This document shows positions 57,438 to 64,000 of a stretch of 64,000 bases of DNA, piece by piece. The DNA is from Pseudochelatococcus lubricantis (GTDB lineage: Bacteria; Pseudomonadota; Alphaproteobacteria; Rhizobiales; Beijerinckiaceae). The DNA lies in assembly GCF_011762225.1 (NCBI RefSeq), contig NZ_JAASQI010000008.1:124001-188000 (forward strand), given 5' to 3'. The position numbers and the translations under genes are program-made. Numbering within the stretch: position 1 is the stretch's first letter; each line of letters begins with the position of its first letter. The notes below the pieces were generated by a model, which saw only the letters and a list, made by a program, of their open reading frames with translations, searched no databases and was not told the origin of the DNA.

Positions 57438-57830
57438 TCAACGGCTGCTTCGCTCAAGGCGAAGCAGCATGCCAACCCGGCGAGCGGGGTCAAGGCCTCG
57501 CTCAATCTCCGATTGCAATACAGCAGCAAGGTCTGGCGGCAGCAAGGCGCCGCTGACTTCGCGAAAACCCAGCGATTCGTAAAACGGTCGGTTGAAAGGC
57601 GCGAAGCGGTCGGTCGTCAGCGTGGCCGTCCGCAAGCCCCTTCGCCTCGTTTCCGCGATGGCCGCCAGTATCAGCGCGCGGCCGATACCGCGCCCCTGCC
57701 AGCGCCGCCACACGTCGATCTCGCCGATATAAAGCGCCCCGTTGCGCGCCTCCGCGGCCAGAAACCCGAGCGGCGCATCGTTTTCATCCGCGGCCACAAA
57801 CAGCAGGCCATCGGCGGCGCACCGTTCCAT
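57438..57830 (-). CDS. GNAT-family acetyltransferase with unclear start
   Basis: The annotated 130 residues carry the acetyl-CoA motif (VWRRWQGRGIGRALILAAIA) and the later strand/helix (FAPFNRPFYESLGFREVSG). The N-terminal strand and helix of the fold are not in this part. They appear to continue upstream in the same frame to about 57960 (RLDELDRLAALEIDAAHALI), but no ATG, GTG or TTG occurs between 57830 and the fba stop at 58008, which is in the same frame. A CTG at about 57956, a frameshift from the ATG at 58002, or a decayed N-terminus are the options. Its substrate is unknown. Confidence 0.7.
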   Translation of the reverse strand: MERCAADGLLFVAADENDAPLGFLAAEARNGALYIGEIDVWRRWQGRGIGRALILAAIAETRRRGLRTATLTTDRFAPFNRPFYESLGFREVSGALLPPDLAAVLQSEIERGLDPARRVGMLLRLERSSR

Positions 57831-58007
57831 CAGGTCGCGCTGCGTTGCCGATAGGTCGTCGGGCGGAATGGCGCCAGCCTCGATCAGCGCATGGGCGGCA
57901 TCGATTTCAAGTGCCGCCAGGCGGTCCAGCTCGTCAAGCCGCCCGGGCCCGGACAGGGCCGGACCAGACTGCTCTTGCCGGGCGACCGCCGGCCGCGTCC
58001 ATGCCGA

Positions 58008-59072
58008 TCAGCCGAACGTGGGATCAAGCTCGCCCGAGGCGTAGCGCTTGGCCATGGTGGACAGCGGCAGCACCTTGATCTTCGAGGCGTTGCCGGCCGT
58101 GCCGAACTGTTCGAGACGCAGCTTGCACAGCTTCGTCATCGCCTCCATGGCGGGCTTCAGGTACTTGCGCGGGTCGAACTCCGCCTTGTCGGTGGCGAGC
58201 ACCTTGCGGATGGCGCCTGTCATGGCGAGTCGGTTGTCGGTGTCGATGTTGACCTTGCGCACGCCATGCCGGATGCCGCGCACGATCTCTTCCACCGGCA
58301 CGCCCCACGTCTGCGGCATCTCGCCGCCGTAGGCGTTGATGATGTCCTGCAGGTCCTGCGGCACGGACGAGGAGCCGTGCATGACGAGGTGGACATTCGG
58401 CAGGCGCTTGTGGATTTCCTCGATGACGTTCATCGCCAGAATCTCGCCGTCCGGCTTGCGGCTGAACTTGTAGGCGCCGTGCGAGGTGCCCATGGCGATG
58501 GCAAGCGCGTCGACCTTGGTCTTCTTCACGAAGTCGACGGCCTGGTCCGGATCGGTCAGCAACTGGTCGTGCGAGAGCTTGCCCTCGGCGCCGTGGCCGT
58601 CTTCCTTGTCGCCCTCGCCGGTTTCCAGCGAGCCGAGCACGCCGAGTTCACCCTCGACGGAGACGCCGCCCCAGTGGGCGATATCGGAGACGCGCCGGGT
58701 GATGCCGACGTTATAATCATAGTCGGCCGGCGTCTTGCCGTCTGCGAGCAGCGAGCCGTCCATCATCACGGAGGTGAAGCCGTTCTGGATCGCCGTGACG
58801 CAGGTGGGCTCACCATTACCGTGGTCGAGATGCATGCAGACCGGGATGTGCGGGTAGATTTCCACCAGCGCGTCGATCAGGCGCGCCAGCACGATGTCGT
58901 TGGCATAGGCACGCGCGCCGCGGCTCGCCTGGATGATGACCGGCGCGTCGACGGCGTCGGCGGCGGCCATGATGGCGAGGCCCTGTTCCATATTGTTGAT
59001 GTTGAACGCCGGCACGCCATAGCCGTGCTCTGCCGCGTGGTCGAGAAGCTGCCTCAGGGTAATGCGGGCCAC
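58008..59072 (-). CDS. fba: Fructose-bisphosphate aldolase, class II
   Basis: This 354-residue zinc aldolase is of the type found with Calvin/gluconeogenic operons. Zinc and substrate residues are in [40 protein letters not shown] and [20 protein letters not shown]. It is last of the tkt-gap-pgk-fba set on the minus strand, 75 bases after pgk. Length is normal for the CbbA-like subtype. Confidence 0.96.
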   Translation of the reverse strand: MARITLRQLLDHAAEHGYGVPAFNINNMEQGLAIMAAADAVDAPVIIQASRGARAYANDIVLARLIDALVEIYPHIPVCMHLDHGNGEPTCVTAIQNGFTSVMMDGSLLADGKTPADYDYNVGITRRVSDIAHWGGVSVEGELGVLGSLETGEGDKEDGHGAEGKLSHDQLLTDPDQAVDFVKKTKVDALAIAMGTSHGAYKFSRKPDGEILAMNVIEEIHKRLPNVHLVMHGSSSVPQDLQDIINAYGGEMPQTWGVPVEEIVRGIRHGVRKVNIDTDNRLAMTGAIRKVLATDKAEFDPRKYLKPAMEAMTKLCKLRLEQFGTAGNASKIKVLPLSTMAKRYASGELDPTFG

Positions 59073-59147
59073 GATCGTCCTCCTGAACGAAAGGTGTAAG
59101 CGTCTGCAATAACTCGCCGACGGCGCAGCGCCACCGGCGACCGTTCA

Positions 59148-60377
59148 TCAAGCCTGCCCGGCTGCCGCACGGGCGCGTTCGGCCGCCAGCGACAGGGCGG
59201 CGATGCCGGGCAGGGGCTTGCCCTCCAGCCATTCCAGAAAGGCCCCGCCAGCGGTCGAGACATAGGTGAAATCTTCCACGGCGTTCGCCTTGTTGAGCGC
59301 CGCGATGGTGTCGCCGCCGCCGGCCACCGACACGAGCTTGCGTTGCCGTGTGCGCTCGGCCGCGTGGCGGGCCGCCTCGACGGTGCCCCGGTCGAACGGT
59401 TCGAGTTCGAAGGCGCCGAGCGGCCCGTTCCACACCAGCGTCACGGCGTCGTCGATGGCGGCGCGCACCCGCTCGATGGACTGCGGGCCGATGTCGAGGA
59501 TCATGCCGTCGTCGGGAATGGCGTCTAGGCCGTAGGCATGGCTTTCCGTGCCCGCCTTGAACTCCCACGCCACCACACCGTCGACCGGCAGGATGACGCT
59601 GCAGGAGTGCTTTTCGGCCGCATCGAGAATGCGCAGCGCCGTGGGCGCGAGGTCGCGCTCCGCCAGCGACTTGCCGACAGGCACGCCCTGCGCCAGCAGG
59701 AAAGTGTTGGCCATGCCGCCGCCGACCACGAGCGCGTCGACCCGGGTGACGAGGTTTTCGAGCAGCGCGAGCTTGGTGGAAACCTTCGCGCCGCCGACGA
59801 TCGCCACCACGGGCCGCTGCGGTGTCTCCAGCCCCTTCGCCAGCGCCTCCAGCTCCGCCTGCATGGTGCGCCCGGCAAAGGCCGGCAGCACGTGGGCGAG
59901 CCCTTCTGTCGAGGCGTGGGCGCGGTGGGCAGTGGAGAAGGCGTCGTTGACGTAGAGATCGCCAAGCTTCGCAAGGGCCGCGACGAAGGCAGGATCGTTC
60001 TTTTCCTCGCCGTCGTGGAAGCGCGTGTTTTCCAGCAGCACGATGTCGCCGTCGCCGAGCGCAGCAACAGCCTGTTCGGCGGCCTCGCCGACGGCCTCGT
60101 CGGCGAAGGCGACGGGCCGCCCGAGGATTTCGGCGCAGACGGGCGCGAGCGCGCGCAGGCTTTCCTTCGGGTCGCGGCCCTTCGGGCGGCCGAAGTGCGA
60201 CAGGACGACCACGCGGGCGCCCCTGTCGGCGAGTTCGCCGACAGTCGTCATGGCGCGGGCGATGCGGGTGGTGTCGGTCACGCGGCCATCGTCATCCGTC
60301 GGCACGTTGAGATCGACACGGACGAGCACACGCCGACCTTTCACATCGGCGTCGTCCAGCGTGCGAAAAGCGGTCAT
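59148..60377 (-). CDS. pgk: Phosphoglycerate kinase
   Basis: This 409-residue two-domain kinase transfers phosphate between 1,3-bisphosphoglycerate and ADP. Motifs are [19 protein letters not shown] at the N-terminus, [36 protein letters not shown] and, for the nucleotide, [17 protein letters not shown]. Length is normal. It lies 53 bases after gap. Confidence 0.97.
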   Translation of the reverse strand: MTAFRTLDDADVKGRRVLVRVDLNVPTDDDGRVTDTTRIARAMTTVGELADRGARVVVLSHFGRPKGRDPKESLRALAPVCAEILGRPVAFADEAVGEAAEQAVAALGDGDIVLLENTRFHDGEEKNDPAFVAALAKLGDLYVNDAFSTAHRAHASTEGLAHVLPAFAGRTMQAELEALAKGLETPQRPVVAIVGGAKVSTKLALLENLVTRVDALVVGGGMANTFLLAQGVPVGKSLAERDLAPTALRILDAAEKHSCSVILPVDGVVAWEFKAGTESHAYGLDAIPDDGMILDIGPQSIERVRAAIDDAVTLVWNGPLGAFELEPFDRGTVEAARHAAERTRQRKLVSVAGGGDTIAALNKANAVEDFTYVSTAGGAFLEWLEGKPLPGIAALSLAAERARAAAGQA

Positions 60378-60430
60378 CGGGCATAACTCCGGTCGTGGAA
60401 AAGGCGCGGCATCCGCCGCGCCTCAGGTGA

Positions 60431-61438
60431 TCAGATCAACTTGCCGAGGAGAACGGCGACGTCCGACATGCGGTTCGAGAAACCCCATTCGTTGTCGTAC
60501 CAGCTCAGCACACGCACCAGCTTGCCGTCTATAACCTTGGTCTGGTCCAGCGCAAAAATGGACGAGCGCGGATCGTGATTGAAGTCCACCGATACGTTGG
60601 GCTGGTCCGTGACGCCGAGAATGCCCTTGAGCGCCCCGCCAGCGGCGGCCTTGACCGCCTCGTTGATCTCCTGCACCGAGGTCGCGCGGCTTGCGACGAA
60701 CTTGAAGTCAATGACCGAGACATTGGGGGTCGGCACGCGGATCGAGCTGCCGTCGAGCTTGCCGGCGAGTTCCGGCAGCACGAGGCCGACGGCCTTGGCC
60801 GCGCCCGTCGAGGTCGGGATCTGCGACAGCGCCGCCGCGCGTGCACGGTAAAGGTCCTTGTGCACCTGGTCCAGCGAGGGCTGGTCGTTGGTGTAGGAGT
60901 GGATGGTGGTCATGAAGCCGCTCTCGATGCCCACCGCCTCATGCAGGACCTTGGCAACGGGCGCGAGGCTGTTCGTCGTGCACGACGCATTGGAGATGAC
61001 GAGGTGCTCCTTCGTCAGCTTGTCGTGGTTCACGCCGTAGACGACGGTGAGATCGGCGCCGTCGGCGGGCGCCGAGACGATGACGCGCTTCGCGCCGGCC
61101 TCAAGGTGCGCGGCCGCCTTGTCACGGGCGGTGAAAATGCCCGTCGATTCGAGCGCGATGTCGATGCCGAGATCCTTGTGGGGCAGCTGTGCCGGATCGC
61201 GCACGGCCGTGACCTTGATCGGCCCGCGGCCCACGTCGATGGTGTCGCCGTCGATCTTCACCTCGCCGGGGAACCGCCCGTGCACGGAATCGAAACGCAG
61301 CAGGTGGGCGTTCGTCTCCACGGGAGCGAGATCGTTGATCGCCACGACCTCGATGTCGGTGCGGCCGCTCTCGACAATCGCGCGCAGAATGTTGCGCCCG
61401 ATACGACCAAACCCGTTGATTGCTACCCGAACCGCCAT
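60431..61438 (-). CDS. gap: Glyceraldehyde-3-phosphate dehydrogenase, type I
   Basis: This 335-residue NAD(P)-dependent enzyme has NAD site [17 protein letters not shown], catalytic Cys in [13 protein letters not shown] and the C-terminal [27 protein letters not shown] precedes the ATG. It lies 69 bases downstream of tkt and upstream of pgk in one operon. Confidence 0.97.
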   Translation of the reverse strand: MAVRVAINGFGRIGRNILRAIVESGRTDIEVVAINDLAPVETNAHLLRFDSVHGRFPGEVKIDGDTIDVGRGPIKVTAVRDPAQLPHKDLGIDIALESTGIFTARDKAAAHLEAGAKRVIVSAPADGADLTVVYGVNHDKLTKEHLVISNASCTTNSLAPVAKVLHEAVGIESGFMTTIHSYTNDQPSLDQVHKDLYRARAAALSQIPTSTGAAKAVGLVLPELAGKLDGSSIRVPTPNVSVIDFKFVASRATSVQEINEAVKAAAGGALKGILGVTDQPNVSVDFNHDPRSSIFALDQTKVIDGKLVRVLSWYDNEWGFSNRMSDVAVLLGKLI

Positions 61439-61507
61439 TTTCTCGTCTCCTCGCAATAGATGCTCACTCGGTTATTCTGGCTCGGCCGAATTTTACAGCC
61501 CATATCG

Positions 61508-63499
61508 TCAGCTATTGTGGCGCTTGATCACCTTTTCGACGACGGCTTCGGGCGTGATGCCGAAATATTTGTAAAGTTCCTTGTAGGGAGCGCTGGCGCC
61601 GAAGCCGCTCATACCGACGAAAATGCCGTCCGAATCGATCACGGCATCCCAGCCGAAGCGCACGGCCGCCTCGATGGCGACCTTGATCCGGGCGTTGCCG
61701 ACGACGGCCCTGCGCACGTCTTCCGGCTGTTCGAGGAAAAGTTCCAGCGACGGCACAGATACGACGCGCGCCGCGATACCCTGTTCCTTCAGCAGTTCCT
61801 GCGCCTTGAGCGCGATCTCGACTTCCGAGCCCGAGGCGAACAGCGAAGCCACCGCCACGCCTTCCGCCGGCGACAGTTCGTAGGCGCCGGTGGCGGAAAG
61901 GTTCTGCGGCGCGGGCTCGGTGCGCACGGTCGGCAGGTTCTGGCGGGTGAGGGCGAGCAGCGTCGGCCCCGTGGTGCGGCCAAGTGCGATCTGCCACGCT
62001 TCCGCCGTCTCCACTGCGTCCGCCGGCCGCAGCACGCGCAGGTTGGGGATGGCGCGAAGCGCCGCCAGATGCTCGACGGGCTGGTGCGTGGGCCCATCTT
62101 CGCCGAGACCGATGGAATCGTGCGTGAACACATAGATCGCCGGCGTTCCCGTCAGTGCAGCAAGGCGGATTGCCGGGCGCGCGTAGTCGGAGAACACAAG
62201 GAAGGTGCCGCCGGCCGGGCGGTAGCCGCCGTGCAGCAGGATGCCGTTCATTGCCGCGGCCATGCCGTGCTCGCGGATGCCGTAGTGGATGTAGCGCCCC
62301 GCATAGTCGCCGGGCGCGATCTCCTTCAGGCCTTTGGTGCGGGTGTTGTTGGAGGGCGTGAGGTCGGCGGAGCCGAGCAGCAGTTCCGGCACCTCGCCGA
62401 CAAGCGCTTCCAGCGCCAGCTCGCTCGCCTTGCGGGTGGCGATGGCCGGCTTTTCGCCGTTGAAGCGGGCCTTCAGCGCATCGATGGCCGCATGCAGGCG
62501 CCGCGTGTCGGGCTCGCCGGTGATGCGGCGGGCGAACTCGGTGCGCACCGCCTCCGACTCGCCGGCGAGCCGCTTCTGCCAGGCCTCGCGCGCCGCCCGC
62601 CCGCGTTCGCCGAACGTCCGCCACGCCTTCAGGATGCCGTCGGGCACCTCGAACGGGCCGTGGTGCCAGCCGAGGGCCTCCTTGGTGGCGAGTATCTCTT
62701 CCGCGCCGAGCGGCTCGCCATGAGCCTTCGACGTGCCCGCCTTCTTCGGCGAGCCGTAGCCGATGACGGTTTTCGCCGCGATCAGCGTCGGCCGGTCGGC
62801 ATTGCGCGCGGACTCGATGGCGGCGGCGATCGCGTCGGGGTCGTGGCCGTCGACATGCACCGCGTGCCAGCCCGCCGATTCGAAGCGCTTCGCCTGATCG
62901 ACCGAATCGGAGAGCGACAGCGGCCCGTCGATGGAGATGCCGTTGTCGTCCCACAGCACGATCAGCCGGTTCAGCTTCAGGTGGCCGGCGAAGGCGATGG
63001 CCTCCTGGCTGATGCCTTCCATCAGGTCGCCATCGGAGGCGAGGACATATGTAAAGTGATCGACGAGGCCGTCGCCGTATTCCGCGTTGAGCAGCCGCTC
63101 GGCCAGCGCGAAGCCGACCGCCGTGGCGAGCCCTTGCCCGAGCGGGCCGGTGGTGGTTTCGACACCGGCGGTGACGAAGTTCTCGGGATGGCCGGGCGTC
63201 TTCGAATGGAGCTGGCGGAAGTGCCTGATTTCGTCGAGCGTCACGGAAGGCGCGCCCGTCAGGTACAGCAGCGCGTAGAGCAGCGCGGACCCGTGGCCGG
63301 CGGAGAGGATGAATCGGTCGCGGTCCGGCCAGCTCGGATTGGCGGCGTCGAACTTCAGAAAGCGGGAAAACAGGACCGTCGCGACGTCAGCCATGCCGAG
63401 CGGCAGGCCAGGATGGCCGGATTTCGCCTTTTCCACCGCGTCGATCGCCAAAGCGCGGATGGCGTTGGCAAGCTCTTTGTGCTCGACTTGTGCTGTCAC
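61508..63499 (-). CDS. tkt: Transketolase
   Basis: This 663-residue thiamine-diphosphate enzyme serves the pentose phosphate and Calvin pathways. Motifs are [39 protein letters not shown] with the TPP motif, and [20 protein letters not shown]. The start is GTG at 63499 with AGAGGA before it; the longer frame upstream has no family match. It is first of the tkt-gap-pgk-fba operon. Confidence 0.96.
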   Translation of the reverse strand: MTAQVEHKELANAIRALAIDAVEKAKSGHPGLPLGMADVATVLFSRFLKFDAANPSWPDRDRFILSAGHGSALLYALLYLTGAPSVTLDEIRHFRQLHSKTPGHPENFVTAGVETTTGPLGQGLATAVGFALAERLLNAEYGDGLVDHFTYVLASDGDLMEGISQEAIAFAGHLKLNRLIVLWDDNGISIDGPLSLSDSVDQAKRFESAGWHAVHVDGHDPDAIAAAIESARNADRPTLIAAKTVIGYGSPKKAGTSKAHGEPLGAEEILATKEALGWHHGPFEVPDGILKAWRTFGERGRAAREAWQKRLAGESEAVRTEFARRITGEPDTRRLHAAIDALKARFNGEKPAIATRKASELALEALVGEVPELLLGSADLTPSNNTRTKGLKEIAPGDYAGRYIHYGIREHGMAAAMNGILLHGGYRPAGGTFLVFSDYARPAIRLAALTGTPAIYVFTHDSIGLGEDGPTHQPVEHLAALRAIPNLRVLRPADAVETAEAWQIALGRTTGPTLLALTRQNLPTVRTEPAPQNLSATGAYELSPAEGVAVASLFASGSEVEIALKAQELLKEQGIAARVVSVPSLELFLEQPEDVRRAVVGNARIKVAIEAAVRFGWDAVIDSDGIFVGMSGFGASAPYKELYKYFGITPEAVVEKVIKRHNS

Positions 63500-63587
63500 G
63501 GGTGAAATCCTCTGATCGTCAAGTGCGGGTGTGGAGGAGCGGTCGGGTCCGGTGAACGCAGGCCGCAGGCCATGCTGATGAACTGGC

Positions 63588-63615
63588 TTGATAGCAGGCT
63601 GTATCCCCATGTCAA
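63588..63615 (-). promoter_or_regulatory. Candidate promoter of the tkt operon
   Basis: On the minus strand TTGACA (63615-63610), a 16-base spacer and TATCAA (63593-63588) lie about 90 bases before the tkt GTG. Confidence 0.5.
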
Positions 63616-63715
63616 AAGGGAACATGACAATCAGACGTATTGACGCGCGGAAAACTGCCGTTCACCCTGCGGCGAAGTGCGTGTCGTCGTCATGTTCCGG
63701 TTCAGGGGCCATATT

Positions 63716-63988
63716 ATGTCGCTTGCGGATGCGTTGAAAAGGCTCGACGCCGCCGTCGCGGCGCTGGAGAGAGCGACCGTGCGCAGGCTGGAACTGGACC
63801 GGCGCGGCGGCGACCTGCCAACCGAGCTTGCGCTGATGCAGGACGATCGCGCGCGCCTTGCCGTCGAACTCGACGGGACGCTGGCGCGGCTGGCGCAGCT
63901 CGAAGCGGTGGCGGGAGACGTCGACGAGCGCCTCGCCACGGCGCTCGGCAAGGTAGAGAGCGTGCTCGCGGGCGAGCGGGGGATCTGA
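63716..63988 (+). CDS. DUF4164 coiled-coil protein
   Basis: This 90-residue protein is wholly helical (SLADALKRLDAAVAALERAT, then ELALMQDDRARLAVELDGTL). It is a small family of Hyphomicrobiales that I recall upstream of zapA, so a link to cell division is possible. It is divergent from tkt. A GTG two bases after its stop (63991) may begin the next gene, but the window ends. Confidence 0.8.
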   Translation: MSLADALKRLDAAVAALERATVRRLELDRRGGDLPTELALMQDDRARLAVELDGTLARLAQLEAVAGDVDERLATALGKVESVLAGERGI

Positions 63989-64000
63989 TCGTGTCAGTTG

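Noticed and set aside
61460-63505. Long plus-strand frame opposite tkt
   Set aside because: Antisense shadow of transketolase; low-complexity Arg/Ala-rich translation.
63991-64000. Start of zapA
   Set aside because: A GTG follows the DUF4164 gene, as expected for zapA, but only ten bases are visible.

Overview
This window is GC-rich DNA from a bacterial chromosome, most likely an alphaproteobacterium of the order Hyphomicrobiales (Rhizobiales). The evidence is the set of core genes: an alphaproteobacterial pntAA-pntAB-pntB set, an aa3 oxidase subunit IV micro-gene, a DUF459 protein, phaA/phaB/phaR for polyhydroxybutyrate, a tkt-gap-pgk-fba operon followed by a DUF4164 gene, and two suhB/mmgR-like small RNAs. 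I cannot name the genus from sequence alone.

Left arm (1-8.8 kb). The end of an RND efflux permease converges on a two-gene encapsulin operon. The shell gene (3562-4977) encodes a family 2 encapsulin with a cyclic-nucleotide-binding-like domain inserted. The cargo gene (1602-3578) encodes a SufS-type cysteine desulfurase with an N-terminal extension of about 255 disordered residues, typical of a loading domain. Divergent to it lie an LLM-class flavin monooxygenase, a 1-Cys peroxiredoxin and a flavin reductase. Together they look like a sulfur-scavenging and sulfur-handling module with its own palindromic regulatory sites.

Accessory island (8.8-31.8 kb). This is a complete non-flagellar type III secretion apparatus. 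The block sctI-J-K-L-N-O-P-Q-R-S-T-U is one tightly overlapping minus-strand operon. Around it lie sctV, a GspD-like lipoprotein secretin (sctC), two TPR-like genes, a CesT-type chaperone, the gatekeeper sctW, the needle sctF with a probable sctE co-chaperone, a CRP-like regulator and a very large sctD carrying three 46-residue repeats. Unusually AT-rich gaps separate the transcription units. No translocon or effector gene is visible.

Right arm (32-64 kb). These are housekeeping genes: glutamate synthase (gltBD), a small heat-shock protein, a lysophospholipase-like hydrolase, a histidinol-phosphatase, proton-translocating transhydrogenase, cytochrome oxidase subunit IV, a DUF459 SGNH protein, a lytic transglycosylase, galU, a quinone oxidoreductase, accA, a methyltransferase, glyoxalase II, PHB synthesis and regulation, and the tkt-gap-pgk-fba operon.

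The points most worth following are the encapsulin/desulfurase pair with its cNMP-like shell insert, the T3SS with a T2SS-type secretin and enlarged SctD, and the two mmgR-like sRNAs in a PHB-making genome.
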